The notes beneath the pieces are model-generated. The model made no database searches. It worked only from the letters and a program-made list of their open reading frames with translations, and was not told where the DNA came from. A stretch of DNA of 64,000 bases from Gracilibacillus caseinilyticus (GTDB taxonomy: Bacteria > Bacillota > Bacilli > Bacillales > Amphibacillaceae), in the NCBI RefSeq assembly GCF_022919115.1, contig NZ_CP095072.1, positions 2,852,001-2,916,000 of the forward strand, read 5' to 3'. Each line of letters starts with the position of its first letter. The stretch's first letter is position 1. A program made the translations under genes and the position numbers. Shown one piece after another: positions 40,458-50,263 of this stretch.

Positions 40458-42683
40458 ATGTGGAAAAATATTAAAAAGAAATGGGAACATCTATTTGATG
40501 AAGAAGAGCCCGAGATCAGAAGACAAGTAAAACAGCAGGATGATGCTATCGTTCAACGAAAATCGATCGAAACAAAAATGGCTTATCAATATCCAAAAAG
40601 TAACAATACGGAAATTAGACAGAAACGTCAATCTGTACATACTAATAAAGAATACAAAAATAAAGAACAGTACAAACAAAGAGAAACGGAATCAGAGGTT
40701 AGGCACGAACCGTTTAAAGTGCAAGAAATTCCTTCACCGATACATGGATTCCGTCCCCGGATAAATCGAACAACGGAACGAGTGACACAAAATGAAGTAA
40801 ACCCTGAGCCAGATAAATCAGATATGTTAAATATGCAAGCCGACCAAGAGCAAAAAGAAGATTTGCTAGTCGGGAAAGATCTTACAACAGATTCCAATAC
40901 AAATGAGTTAGCTGATGAAGAACGGGAAAATGAACCAGTGATAGAAGAACCGGTTCTGGATGAGTCACCGCTTCCAAAAGAAAATGAGCAGCCAAATGAT
41001 CAAAAAACAGTTCAGTTATCAAAAGTAATGGAAAAAAGGCAAAAAACAAGATCTGATCGTAAAGTAAGACCATTAAATGTAATGATGACGCCGAGAGATA
41101 AATGGCACCATGATCAAAAAAGACAAACAAAGGGACAGCAGGTAAAAAATGAGACTCCGCAGCAGCAACCAGTTCAACCTGTAACGCCGGTACAACCTGA
41201 AAAGCCTGTGCAAGGACAGTCCGATCATGTGGAACAACCTCATAGTGATATTAATAGTGATATTAATAGTGATATAAAAAGATCTGTGCCATTTCATTTA
41301 CTTAATGACGTCGAGGAAGTGTCGCACAATCATGAAACATGGGTAGAAGAGCAGTCACAGAAACTGCAGACAACTTTACGCTATTTTAATATAAAAGCCA
41401 ATGTTGTTGATGCTACACAAGGACCGTCTGTCACCAGGTTTGAAATACAGCCCGAACCAGGTGTTAAGGTTAGTAAGATTAAGAATTTAACGGATGATAT
41501 TAAGCTGAATCTAGCGGCGAAAGATATACGTATGGAAGCACCGATACCAGGTAAAAACACAATAGGAATAGAAGTACCGAACGAGCAATCTGAACCAGTC
41601 TTTTTACAAAAAATGTTGGAAAGTGATGCGTTTCAGCATCAATCATCTCCGTTAACCGTTGCCCTTGGTGCGGATATCGAAGGACAATCGGTTGTAACAG
41701 ATTTGAAGAAAATGCCTCACGGTTTGATAGCAGGGGCAACTGGATCGGGGAAAAGTGTATGCATTAATACTATCTTGATTAGTTTATTGTACAAAGCAAA
41801 TCATCATGAAGTGAAATTTCTGCTGATTGATCCCAAGATGGTGGAGTTAACGCCATATAACGACATTCCACACCTCGTATCTCCAGTGATTACTGATGTG
41901 AAAGCTGCAACAGCTGCTCTTAAATGGGCAGTAGCAGAAATGGAAGACAGATATGAGAAGTTTGTCGCTGAAGGTGCGCGTGACATTAATCGTTTTAATG
42001 AAAAAATGAAACAGCAAAATCGACCAGAGGATCATCTTCCGTATATGGTCATTGTCATCGATGAGCTGGCTGATTTAATGATGACTTCACCTCAGGATGT
42101 TGAAGATGCTATCTGCCGAATTGCCCAAAAAGCAAGAGCATGTGGGATTCACTTGCTTATTGCTACGCAAAGACCGTCAGTCGACGTTATTACAGGATTG
42201 ATAAAGGCGAATATACCGACTAGAATTGCGTTTAGTGTTTCATCTCAAGTAGATTCACGAACGATTTTAGATAACAGTGGAGCAGAGAAATTACTCGGTA
42301 AAGGCGACATGCTGTTTGTTGAAAGTGGCTCAAGTGATACGAAACGGATTCAAGGCGCTTTTGTATCTGACGATGAAATAGAAAGGATCACCAACTATGT
42401 TAAACAAATGGCTAGTCCAAATTATCTATTTGAGCAGGAGCAGCTAATTCAGCATACTACAGCAAGTGAAGAAACAGATGAGCTATATTCGGAAGCAATC
42501 CAGTTCGTTATGGATTATAATGGTGCAAGTGCTTCCTTATTACAACGTCGCTTCAAGATTGGTTATAATCGAGCAGCAAGATTAATTGACATGATGGAGG
42601 ATAACGGCATTATTTCTGGACAAAATGGAAGTAAACAACGAGAAATCCTCGTGTCAAGCCAAGATATACGACAAAATAATTAA
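40458..42683 (+). CDS. sftA: DNA translocase SftA (FtsK/SpoIIIE family)
   Basis: A 741-residue soluble FtsK-family translocase that helps clear DNA from the division septum. The N-terminal 270 residues are charged, low-complexity linker with no membrane helices, which separates SftA from SpoIIIE. The motor follows: Walker A GATGSGKS (near 427), Walker B VIVIDELADLM (near 533), ATQRPSVDVITG. A C-terminal winged-helix gamma domain (LLQRRFKIGYNRAARLIDMMEDNGII) reads DNA polarity signals. It is shorter than B. subtilis SftA (about 950), mostly in the linker. The short tandem SDINSDINSDIK near 265 comes from a nine-base repeat (41246-41273). It precedes murC, as in B. subtilis. Confidence 0.93.
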   Translation: MWKNIKKKWEHLFDEEEPEIRRQVKQQDDAIVQRKSIETKMAYQYPKSNNTEIRQKRQSVHTNKEYKNKEQYKQRETESEVRHEPFKVQEIPSPIHGFRPRINRTTERVTQNEVNPEPDKSDMLNMQADQEQKEDLLVGKDLTTDSNTNELADEERENEPVIEEPVLDESPLPKENEQPNDQKTVQLSKVMEKRQKTRSDRKVRPLNVMMTPRDKWHHDQKRQTKGQQVKNETPQQQPVQPVTPVQPEKPVQGQSDHVEQPHSDINSDINSDIKRSVPFHLLNDVEEVSHNHETWVEEQSQKLQTTLRYFNIKANVVDATQGPSVTRFEIQPEPGVKVSKIKNLTDDIKLNLAAKDIRMEAPIPGKNTIGIEVPNEQSEPVFLQKMLESDAFQHQSSPLTVALGADIEGQSVVTDLKKMPHGLIAGATGSGKSVCINTILISLLYKANHHEVKFLLIDPKMVELTPYNDIPHLVSPVITDVKAATAALKWAVAEMEDRYEKFVAEGARDINRFNEKMKQQNRPEDHLPYMVIVIDELADLMMTSPQDVEDAICRIAQKARACGIHLLIATQRPSVDVITGLIKANIPTRIAFSVSSQVDSRTILDNSGAEKLLGKGDMLFVESGSSDTKRIQGAFVSDDEIERITNYVKQMASPNYLFEQEQLIQHTTASEETDELYSEAIQFVMDYNGASASLLQRRFKIGYNRAARLIDMMEDNGIISGQNGSKQREILVSSQDIRQNN

Positions 42684-42996
42684 GGCATTTCGCATTAGAT
42701 GAACATTCCGCGCATGCCCTGTATACACTATAGGTAAAAGATGGCTGGAAAGGGATTTTAACAAAAGACTTGACACATGAATAGATTTATAAGAAGATAA
42801 ATCCTTGTGTGATTAAATTAAAACAAGTTAACAAACAATTGATGATAATGGAAAAAGTGATTGTGGTACACGATCCGTAAATTGTAAACAATGTTAAAGG
42901 ATTTGTGTACCATCGGAAGTCAGACTTCTCGATTGCTTCTGAAGTGCAAGCGTAGCGAAAGTCTTACTTTATCTTTGATTTTGGAGGTTCTTTTTT
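42684..42996 (+). other. Structured intergenic/leader region before murC
   Basis: No gene. A long inverted repeat, TGGTACAC-ATCC (from about 42863) against GGAT-GTGTACCA (to about 42914), has an inner TTGT/ACAA. Small palindromes GAAGTCAGACTTC (about 42916) and AAAGTCTTACTTT (about 42958) follow. A TTGACA lies near 42770. These could fold as an RNA leader or attenuator of murC, but no known riboswitch class is recognised. Confidence 0.4.
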
Positions 42997-44295
42997 ATGG
43001 AAACTTACCATTTTATCGGAATCAAAGGAACTGGAATGAGTGCTCTGGCACAAATTCTAGTTGATTCTGGAATGAAAGTGCAAGGTTCAGATATTGAAAA
43101 ATATATTTTTACTCAAGACGCGTTAGAACGGAAAAACATAAATATTATGCCTTTTTCGAAAGAAAATATACAAGAAGGTTTAACGATTATAGCAGGTAAT
43201 GCTTTTAAAGATGACCATGAAGAAATTCAGAAAGCAAAAGAATTAGGTTTGCCATTTTACCGTTACCATGAATTTTTAGGAGAATGGATTAATCGTTATA
43301 CAAGTATCGCAGTAACAGGAGCGCACGGCAAGACTTCAACGACAGGATTGCTGGCACATGTTTTGGATAAAAATAATCCGATCTCTTACTTGATTGGTGA
43401 TGGTACTGGTAAAGGCTCAGAGGATAGTCAGTATTTCGTATTCGAGGCTTGTGAATATCGCAGGCACTTTCTAGCGTATCAACCTGACTATGCTATTATG
43501 ACCAATATTGATTTTGATCATCCGGATTACTTTCATAGCATTGATGACGTTTTTGATTCCTTTCAGGAAATGGCAGACAAGGTGAAGAAGGGTATTGTAG
43601 CTTGTGGTGATGATGAGTATTTGCAAGCCATTCAAGCTAAAGTACCTGTGCTTTATTATGGACTGAATGATAGTAATGACTTCCATGCCAAAAATGTAAA
43701 GGTATCGGAAAAAGGGACCTGCTTTGATGTATTTGTACGGAACAATTTCTATGATACGTTTGAAATCAATGCATATGGAAATCATAATATTTTGAATGCA
43801 TTATCAGTTATTACGATTTGTCATTATGAAGATTTCACAGCAGAACAAATAAAGGAAATTGTGTCTTTTCAAGGTGTGAAAAGAAGGTTTTCTGAGAAAT
43901 CAGTACATGACCAAATTCTGATTGATGATTACGCACACCATCCAGTAGAGGTGGATGCCACAATTGAAGCGGCACATAAAAAATATCCTGACAAAGAAAT
44001 TGTAGCGATATTTCAGCCGCACACCTATTCAAGAACGAAAACATTTCTGCATGAATTCAGTGAAGCGCTGTTGAAAGCTGACACCGTTTATTTATGCGAT
44101 ATTTTTGGTTCAGCAAGGGAATCTCAGGCAAACCTGACCATTCAAGATTTGCAAGACATTATCGAAAATAGTAAATTATTGGATATAGAAAATATTGATG
44201 TTTTGAAAGAGCATCAAAACAGTGTGCTCGTTTTCATGGGTGCTGGAGATATTCAAAAATATCAAGAGGCTTATGAAAAAACTTTTAAAAATTAA
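42997..44295 (+). CDS. murC: UDP-N-acetylmuramate-L-alanine ligase
   Basis: A 432-residue Mur ligase that adds L-alanine to UDP-MurNAc in peptidoglycan synthesis. The N-terminus [15 protein letters not shown] binds the nucleotide sugar, the P-loop is [10 protein letters not shown] (near 108), the family block [31 protein letters not shown] is intact, and [14 protein letters not shown] lies in the C-terminal domain. Length matches B. subtilis MurC. GGAGG lies 11 bases before the ATG. Terminated at 44294-44356. Confidence 0.97.
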   Translation: METYHFIGIKGTGMSALAQILVDSGMKVQGSDIEKYIFTQDALERKNINIMPFSKENIQEGLTIIAGNAFKDDHEEIQKAKELGLPFYRYHEFLGEWINRYTSIAVTGAHGKTSTTGLLAHVLDKNNPISYLIGDGTGKGSEDSQYFVFEACEYRRHFLAYQPDYAIMTNIDFDHPDYFHSIDDVFDSFQEMADKVKKGIVACGDDEYLQAIQAKVPVLYYGLNDSNDFHAKNVKVSEKGTCFDVFVRNNFYDTFEINAYGNHNILNALSVITICHYEDFTAEQIKEIVSFQGVKRRFSEKSVHDQILIDDYAHHPVEVDATIEAAHKKYPDKEIVAIFQPHTYSRTKTFLHEFSEALLKADTVYLCDIFGSARESQANLTIQDLQDIIENSKLLDIENIDVLKEHQNSVLVFMGAGDIQKYQEAYEKTFKN

Positions 44296-44356
44296 GAGGG
44301 ATTCAACCGAACTTTGTAGAATGTATTATAAAGGAGGTTTGAATCCTTCTTTTTTA
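44294..44356 (+). terminator. murC terminator
   Basis: AAGAGGGATTCAA pairs with TTGAATCCTTCTT, followed by TTTTTA; the loop is long (about 32 bases). Confidence 0.7.
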
Positions 44357-44488
44357 CCTTTTTAAATGGTTAAGAGTATATAGCTGTGCCGGTGGGCTTT
44401 GTTTGCGCACAATTTGATTTTATTATAATGATAAAGTAATGTATTAGACAATTTTGGATACTTTTCGCGTGAATTTCTTGGAAATCTT

Positions 44489-44513
44489 GTTTAGAATATG
44501 GAATTAAGGGTAT
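44489..44513 (+). promoter_or_regulatory. Sigma-B-type promoter of ytxGHJ
   Basis: GTTTAG (44489-44494), 13-base spacer, GGGTAT (44508-44513) fits the sigma-B consensus GTTTAA-N12-15-GGGTAT at 11 of 12 positions. B. subtilis ytxGHJ is a known sigma-B general-stress operon. Confidence 0.8.
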
Positions 44514-44562
44514 AACAAAACTATCAGTTTTTTTGCAATACATATAAAGGAGTGAAGTGCGC

Positions 44563-45024
44563 ATGGAAATACTCTTATACTTAGCAGCAATTATAGCAGC
44601 AATAGCCTTCGCCGTTTTAGTTATCTATTTAGCGCAGGTTCTAAAGGAAGTAAAGCGTACAATGTCACATGTGGCAGATACCTTAGAAGGTTTAGAGAAA
44701 CAAATGGAAGGTATCACAGTCGAGACCACCGCATTATTAAATAAGACTAATAAATTAGCGGAGGATATAAATGATAAAACTACTCGATTGAATACGTTAG
44801 TAGACGGTGTGAAAAACATTGGAGACAGTGTGAATGATTTTACGACTTCAATTAAAACCGTTTCACAATCTGTAAATAGAATTGCAGATGAAAATAAAGA
44901 AACAACAGCTCAAGCAATAAAGTGGAGCACTGTTGTAATGGAGTTATTTAATAAAAATAGAAATAAAAAAAAAGACAATGGAGGAATGAGAAATGACAAA
45001 TCAACAAACACAAAACCAAAATGA
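44563..45024 (+). CDS. ytxG: DUF948 protein YtxG
   Basis: A 153-residue protein with one N-terminal membrane helix (about residues 3-25, ILLYLAAIIAAIAFAVLVIYLA) and a long coiled-coil with a heptad-like pattern (LEGLEKQMEGITVETTALLNKTNKL), typical of DUF948. In B. subtilis it is a general stress protein of unknown role. I chose ATG 44563 with AAAGGAG ten bases upstream; GTG 44557 is too close to that site. The 3' end overlaps ytxH by 32 bases. Confidence 0.88.
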   Translation: MEILLYLAAIIAAIAFAVLVIYLAQVLKEVKRTMSHVADTLEGLEKQMEGITVETTALLNKTNKLAEDINDKTTRLNTLVDGVKNIGDSVNDFTTSIKTVSQSVNRIADENKETTAQAIKWSTVVMELFNKNRNKKKDNGGMRNDKSTNTKPK

Positions 45025-45433
45025 CAATGGTCAAAACATTAACAGTAAGGATTTTTTAATAGGTTCTTTAATCGGTGGAATTGTCGGAGCATCTTTAGCT
45101 TTAATTTTTGCTCCTAAATCAGGGAAAGAATTGAGAAGTGATCTTAATCATGGTGCCACATATGTAAAAGATCGCGCTAATGAATGGAAAGATGTTGCGT
45201 ATGAAAAAGGAAATGAATGGGGGCACTATGCAAAAGAACAATCCCAAACATGGGGACAGACTCTTTCTGATAAGTCTCAGGATTTATCAACTAAATTAAA
45301 AGAAACAAAAGAAACCATCCAGGAGAAAATGACGAAAGACGAAGACCCTGAAAAAGCAGCAGAAGAGGTAGCACAAGCGATTGAAGAAGCTGCAGAGGCT
45401 GTAGAAGCTGAAAACAAAGAAACGAACGTATAA
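44993..45433 (+). CDS. ytxH: General stress protein YtxH
   Basis: A 146-residue YtxH-domain protein. A glycine-rich hydrophobic helix (FLIGSLIGGIVGASLALIFAPKSGKELR, residues 17-44) is followed by a long, highly charged amphipathic region rich in Lys/Glu/Ala, reminiscent of LEA-like stress proteins. TGGAGGAATGAGAA precedes the ATG inside ytxG. The C-terminus is strongly acidic (EEVAQAIEEAAEAVEAENKE). Function unknown. Confidence 0.9.
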   Translation: MTNQQTQNQNDNGQNINSKDFLIGSLIGGIVGASLALIFAPKSGKELRSDLNHGATYVKDRANEWKDVAYEKGNEWGHYAKEQSQTWGQTLSDKSQDLSTKLKETKETIQEKMTKDEDPEKAAEEVAQAIEEAAEAVEAENKETNV

Positions 45434-45502
45434 GGCATGAAATGGACTGTAGTAGCTACAGTCCATTTTACTATTCACACCACAATAGAAGGAGCATAAT
45501 CA

Positions 45503-45823
45503 ATGGATATCACTACTATTACTTCGCTAGAGGATTTTCAAAAAGTGACAGAAAACAATCATGATTTTGTTGTATTTAAGCATAGTTTGACCTGTCCAAT
45601 TAGTGACGCTGCAAATCGTGAATTTGATCAGTACAGTCTGCAGGCAGATAAACCGCTGTATCGCTTATTTGTACAAGAGGCGAGAGAGCTTTCCAATTAT
45701 ATAGCGGATCACTATCAGATTAAACATGAATCACCACAAGTTATTTCTTTTACGAACCATGAGCCAACGTGGAATACCAGTCACTCAGCCATCACCGTCA
45801 TTAACTTAAAAGAAAACATTTAA
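45503..45823 (+). CDS. ytxJ: Monothiol bacilliredoxin BrxC (YtxJ)
   Basis: A 106-residue thioredoxin-fold protein with the single-Cys motif TCPIS (HSLTCPISDAANREF, near residue 31), as in BrxC/YtxJ, which removes bacillithiol from S-bacillithiolated proteins. The second Cys of dithiol redoxins is absent. ESPQVISF supplies the cis-proline region. GAAGGAGCATAATCA precedes the ATG. It is the last gene of the sigma-B-type ytxGHJ operon. Confidence 0.92.
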   Translation: MDITTITSLEDFQKVTENNHDFVVFKHSLTCPISDAANREFDQYSLQADKPLYRLFVQEARELSNYIADHYQIKHESPQVISFTNHEPTWNTSHSAITVINLKENI

Positions 45824-45855
45824 GAGACTGGAACAAGAGTATTTTAATCAAATTA

Positions 45856-45913
45856 TAGCCGAACAAAACTACGAAATGTCTCCAACCGGCATTCGTGTTA
45901 TGTTCGGCTTTTA
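45856..45913 (+). terminator. Long-hairpin terminator of ytxJ
   Basis: AGCCGAACA...TGTTCGGCTTTT with inner ACGAAATG/CATTCGTG pairing. It is a second copy of the hairpin found after ytpP. Confidence 0.8.
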
Positions 45914-45954
45914 GTTGTGCTAATGTTTAAGGAAAACACTTAATTCAATTTGCT

Positions 45955-46140
45955 TATTTCGCTAAGTGCTAAGCAAAGCTCCGGAAATATGCTCCGCGTC
46001 GTCGGCTTCAACTTTTTTAGAAAGCAAAGAGCACTTCTCTGCGGGATTTTCGGAAATGACTGCGCATGAGGGCGGAGGCCGCATATTTCCTACGCTTCAG
46101 TGAAGTGCTACAACGTTAGACACGGTTAATAGCTGTGGTT
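45955..46140. repeat. Repeat fragment F (module 2 only)
   Basis: Contains AAGCTCCGGAAATATGC...GCATATTTCCTACGCTT and the linker edge GAAGTGCTACAACGTTAG, matching module 2 of copies B-E. No inverted ends were seen. The rest of 45914-46241 holds no gene. Confidence 0.65.
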
Positions 46141-46241
46141 GGAAGGGAAAGTATCCTTACACAATAAGATTTTCAACATGGTCACCGCATAAAGCCTTTA
46201 CTTATTGTAATTATTTCGCTGTTCCCTTAACTTCGGATTGA

Positions 46242-48365
46242 TTACAGTATGATTTCTATTTGATCATTTGGTTGCAACTCCTCAAAAAAAGTTGCTGGAT
46301 TTCCGTTGCGGATTAGCTCCACTCTTCCTTTTGCTTGAGATAGATCTAGCGAAATAAAACGGAAGATATCTTGAAAAATAAACGGGTCTGTTGATAATTT
46401 TTTTATTTGCAGCTTATCTTGATCGTGAATAACATCATCAAAGGCAAGCACTTCCCCATGTCGATATACGGATACTAACTCTTTTCGCAATGTTAGCGGC
46501 TTGTGATTATAGGTAATGATAAGCTCACGATAGGCTTGCACCTCTAATTTCGAGATAAGATCATCTACAGTAGGTTCTGATATCGAATATTCGATTAATT
46601 GATCACCATTTTTTAAAGTTTGATCCAGTCGTGCCTGCACGTTATTGAGCTGCAACGATTTGCTGAAATCCGCTAACACTAATTTCTGATCATCAACCCA
46701 CACGGTGAAATCCTGATGAATGTTTTTATCTAATTGAAATTGCTGTAAGAAATCAGCTACCGTAATTTGAGAACGGTAAGCAATTTTATCTCCATCATTC
46801 AGTAAAGTGTCCATCTTTGCTGATCTGCCGTTAATTGTTAATGATGCATTTACTTGATAGGTGTTTTGATTGTAAAAGACTGTGATTGTATGTAGCTCAC
46901 CGATGAATTCTCCTACTGTCATTAGTGCGTGCTTCCCATCATTTCCTTTTTCTATCAGCAGTGTATCACCATTATGGATGGTATCATCAACGTTCGCATT
47001 TTCACCATTTAATTGGATAGTTGGGGCTAGCCCAAATGTTCCTGGCAGTGTAACGGCTTTATCGTTGTATTCCACCATGGCAGCCATTCCGGGTTTTCCA
47101 TATAATTTCTTAACATTAATTCCAGCGGCAAGCAGACAATCTGCAACCGTTAATGTTTTCATTTCAAACAGCCGTATAATACGATGATTGACAGTTACGC
47201 TAATGTAATGAACAGGATTTTGTTTGGCAGCAATCGCAATTCCAATTGGTGTAATAAATTCGGGACCAATCGGTAGGTTATCTTGTTTAGAAAGAAATGG
47301 TATGGCATCTACACCTCTGATTGCAACCCTGTTAGCCGGAAGATTTAGTTTAATGGCAAGTCGCTTGGCTAATTCTGGCGTTTGACTTCCACCTCCAACT
47401 AACATGACAGCTTTTGGCGGAGTCCCATTTAACTCAGTGATCTCTTCAGCAATCGATCCAGCAAGTGTATCGACAGCTGGTGCCACTTGTTCAATAAAAT
47501 CAGGATACTCAATCGTTTGTTCAAATCCTAAAATATCTGAAACAGTTGCTTTCTTGTGTAGTGTAATCTCTTTCTTGAAATCCTCCGCTTGATTAAAATC
47601 TAATAAATATTGATCGCTAATAGCTTCTGTGATCTCATCACCAGCCTTCGGAACCATCCCATAAGCTGTAACGGTACCTTCTGACGTCAGTGCAATGTCA
47701 CTAGTGCCAGCTCCTATATCTACGAGTGCAACATTTAATCTTCTCATGGAGGGAGGCATTAAGACATGAATGGCAGCGATCGGTTCTAATGTCAACGCTT
47801 CTAATTCTAAATCAGCACGTTGTAGTGCAGAGAGAAGGGACTCTACCACCACTTTTGGCAGAAATGTCGCAATGATTTCTACTTCTGCTTGTTCACCTTG
47901 TTGATCAATCAATGAACCTATTGTTTCTCCATCTAAGCTGTACTGGATTACGGAATAACCGACACAATAATAATCCATACTTGCATCTTCTTCTGTGGTA
48001 GCAAGTTGATATTGCGCTTTTTGAACTGCCTCCAATTCCAAAAAGAGGATATCCTCCTGATTCATTAAAGGCTGTTGTGTGATATCTTTAGCAGAAATGA
48101 TTCTTTTCGTTTTTAATGCTCGACCCGCAGCAGCTACACAAACGCTATGCAATACGGTATTATGTTGGTTTTCTAAATGTAATTTGACCTGCTGAATCAC
48201 TTTTGATACAGATACAATGTTATGTATTTGCCCATCTAACATCGAACGTTCCTGATGTTCCATCATATAATAATCAACTAATTTGTATTGGTCTTCATCT
48301 CTTTCCATTAAAAGACCGACGACTGATCTGGTACCGATATCAAGTGCGAAGAGTTGCTCATTCAT
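46242..48365 (-). CDS. Large FtsA-like actin-fold ATPase with C-terminal repeat region
   Basis: 707 residues. The first ~380 are FtsA/PilM-like: phosphate-1 ALDIGTRSVVGLLME, an SHS2-type 1C subdomain (YYCVGYSVIQYSLDGETIGSLIDQQGEQAEVEII), phosphate-2 VALVDIGAGTSDIAL and adenosine motif VMLVGGGSQTPELAK. The remaining ~320 residues contain repeated segments ending in patterns such as IHNGDTLLIEKG, LLNDGDKIAYRS, TLKNGDQLIEYS, IHDQDKLQIKK and LQPNDQIEIIL, suggesting serial small beta-rich (beta-grasp-like) domains. The amphipathic membrane-targeting helix of true FtsA is not seen. No FtsZ gene is nearby, so this is a paralogue of unknown role. I chose ATG 48365, with AAAGGAATAAC upstream. Confidence 0.85.
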   Translation of the reverse strand: MNEQLFALDIGTRSVVGLLMERDEDQYKLVDYYMMEHQERSMLDGQIHNIVSVSKVIQQVKLHLENQHNTVLHSVCVAAAGRALKTKRIISAKDITQQPLMNQEDILFLELEAVQKAQYQLATTEEDASMDYYCVGYSVIQYSLDGETIGSLIDQQGEQAEVEIIATFLPKVVVESLLSALQRADLELEALTLEPIAAIHVLMPPSMRRLNVALVDIGAGTSDIALTSEGTVTAYGMVPKAGDEITEAISDQYLLDFNQAEDFKKEITLHKKATVSDILGFEQTIEYPDFIEQVAPAVDTLAGSIAEEITELNGTPPKAVMLVGGGSQTPELAKRLAIKLNLPANRVAIRGVDAIPFLSKQDNLPIGPEFITPIGIAIAAKQNPVHYISVTVNHRIIRLFEMKTLTVADCLLAAGINVKKLYGKPGMAAMVEYNDKAVTLPGTFGLAPTIQLNGENANVDDTIHNGDTLLIEKGNDGKHALMTVGEFIGELHTITVFYNQNTYQVNASLTINGRSAKMDTLLNDGDKIAYRSQITVADFLQQFQLDKNIHQDFTVWVDDQKLVLADFSKSLQLNNVQARLDQTLKNGDQLIEYSISEPTVDDLISKLEVQAYRELIITYNHKPLTLRKELVSVYRHGEVLAFDDVIHDQDKLQIKKLSTDPFIFQDIFRFISLDLSQAKGRVELIRNGNPATFFEELQPNDQIEIIL

Positions 48366-48419
48366 TATTCTGTTATTCCTTTCTATTATGAAAAAATTAT
48401 AAATATTCATTACTAAATG

Positions 48420-48448
48420 GTGACAATTCGACTTTTTTTAGCTATAAT
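48420..48448 (+). promoter_or_regulatory. aroA promoter
   Basis: GTGACA (48420-48425), 17-base spacer, consensus TATAAT (48443-48448), 68 bases before the start codon. Confidence 0.7.
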
Positions 48449-48515
48449 TATCCGTAATTCTATAGAAAGTATAACATTTTTTCTGGAATTTAAAATAGGA
48501 CTAGGGGGATTTATA

Positions 48516-49580
48516 ATGAGTAATGAGCAATTGGATCAGCTTCGCGAAAAGCTTGACCAGGTTAACTTAGAAATTCTTGAGTTAATTAACAAACGTGCTG
48601 AGCTAGTAAAAGAAACTGGCCAAGTAAAAGAAAAACAAGGTGCAAACCGAAGCTATGATCCTGTGCGTGAACGTGATATGTTAAATCTAATCACAAAGCA
48701 CAATAATGGCCCGTTCGAAAATTCGACAATCGTTCACTTATTTAAAGAGATCTTCAAAGCAGGTCTTGAATTACAAGAAGATGACCATAGTAAGGCTTTG
48801 TTAGTATCTCGTAAGAAAAAACCAGAAGATACTGTAATTGATATAAATGGTGATAAATTCGGAGATGGTAACCAACACTTTATCTTTGGTCCATGTGCGG
48901 TGGAGAGTTATGAGCAGGTAGCTGAAGTTGCATCTGCTATTAAACAAGAGGGGCTTAAGTTAATCCGTGGTGGTGCATTTAAACCAAGAACATCTCCATA
49001 TGATTTCCAAGGCTTAGGCTTTGAAGGCTTAGAAATCCTGAAGAAAGTTTCGGACGAATATGGTTTAGCAGTTGTCAGTGAAATTGTTAATCCTGCACAT
49101 ATAGAAGAAGCAGTTAATTATATCGATGTAATTCAAATCGGTGCTCGAAACATGCAGAACTTTGAATTGTTGAAAGCTGCTGGTGAAACGAATAAACCAG
49201 TATTACTAAAACGTGGTATGTCTGCGACCATTTCTGACTTCATTAATGCAGCGGAGTACATTAATTCAAAAGGTAACGGACAAATCATTCTTTGTGAACG
49301 AGGTATCCGTACCTATGAAAAAGCAACAAGAAACACATTAGATATTACGGCAGTGCCTATTCTAAAACAAGAAACACACTTGCCTGTTATGGTTGATGTG
49401 ACACATTCTACCGGACGAAGGGATCTATTATTGCCGGCAGCAAAAGCAGCATTAGCAATTGGTGCAGATGGTGTCATGGCAGAAGTACACCCAGATCCAG
49501 CGGTAGCACTTTCTGACTCCGCTCAACAGATGGATATCCCAACATTCCATAACTTCATGAACGAACTATTAAACCAATAA
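48516..49580 (+). CDS. aroA: DAHP synthase / chorismate mutase
   Basis: A 354-residue bifunctional enzyme. The N-terminal ~85 residues are an AroQ-type chorismate mutase domain ([23 protein letters not shown]) and the rest is a type I-beta DAHP synthase ([69 protein letters not shown]). It catalyses the first step of the shikimate pathway; in B. subtilis the mutase domain senses chorismate or prephenate. I chose ATG 48516, preceded by AGGGGG. It ends in a terminator. Confidence 0.95.
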   Translation: MSNEQLDQLREKLDQVNLEILELINKRAELVKETGQVKEKQGANRSYDPVRERDMLNLITKHNNGPFENSTIVHLFKEIFKAGLELQEDDHSKALLVSRKKKPEDTVIDINGDKFGDGNQHFIFGPCAVESYEQVAEVASAIKQEGLKLIRGGAFKPRTSPYDFQGLGFEGLEILKKVSDEYGLAVVSEIVNPAHIEEAVNYIDVIQIGARNMQNFELLKAAGETNKPVLLKRGMSATISDFINAAEYINSKGNGQIILCERGIRTYEKATRNTLDITAVPILKQETHLPVMVDVTHSTGRRDLLLPAAKAALAIGADGVMAEVHPDPAVALSDSAQQMDIPTFHNFMNELLNQ

Positions 49581-49583
49581 TCT

Positions 49584-49613
49584 AAAAAACTCCTGATCTT
49601 CAGGAGTTTTTTT
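49584..49613 (+). terminator. aroA terminator
   Basis: AAAAACTCCTGA / TCAGGAGTTTTTTT hairpin three bases after the stop codon. Confidence 0.9.
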
Positions 49614-49771
49614 ACGTTAGGAAAATATGAAATTCTGGCGATGAAGAAGTTCAAGCTGGTAAAAAATTCAGGGTGTACTATGTATAAGAAAGAACTGTAT
49701 ATAATGTCAAGTACTATGGGAATAGCAGAAGTAAACCCCGATCAAGATGGACAAATGAAAGTTGGGGTCTG

Positions 49772-50232
49772 ATAATATAAACTAGCTTTGTGCTTACTTT
49801 GAAACCTTTAACATGCTGGGAGACCGCTCCGGCCAACCACTTCCTGCGGGTACGGCTTCAGCTCGTACTGTCCCGCGGGAGTCTACGTGGTTGGCCTGCG
49901 CTTTGGACTTGTTCTACAACTAATGCTAGAGGTAGTATATGGAGTGGTATAAACGCGTGTTCATAGTACATCTAACAATTTATAATGCCTTGAACTACTG
50001 CTTTAAACTGTTCCAATCGTTGTAGAACTTCCTTTAGGCGCAGAAAATATGCGAAGACTCCCGTGGGATCAGTCGTGTGTGAAGACCCTACAGTGAGCGA
50101 TTTTCCTCGCGAGGAGACTGAACCCGACCCCACAGGACGTGTAGCATATTTCCGGAGCTATGTTACGCATATACAACATTTCAAAATTACCATATTGTCA
50201 TACAGTTTCACACTTTAAATATCCGTATTATA
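49772..50232. repeat. TIR-bounded intergenic repeat, copy D
   Basis: Same layout as copy B: degenerate left end (ATAATATAAAC, 49772), module 1 (about 49812-49900, shortened), linker, module 2 (about 50030-50165, GCGCAGAAAATATGCGAAGACTCCC...GCATATTTCCGGAGC), and right end ATATCCGTATTAT (to 50232). No coding potential. Confidence 0.75.
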
Positions 50233-50263
50233 GGTAGTTTTATATGTTTACAAAGTAATTTTT

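Noticed and set aside
41246..41273. Short tandem repeat in sftA as a possible phase-variation tract
   Set aside because: The unit is nine bases, so changes keep the frame, and it lies in a flexible linker.
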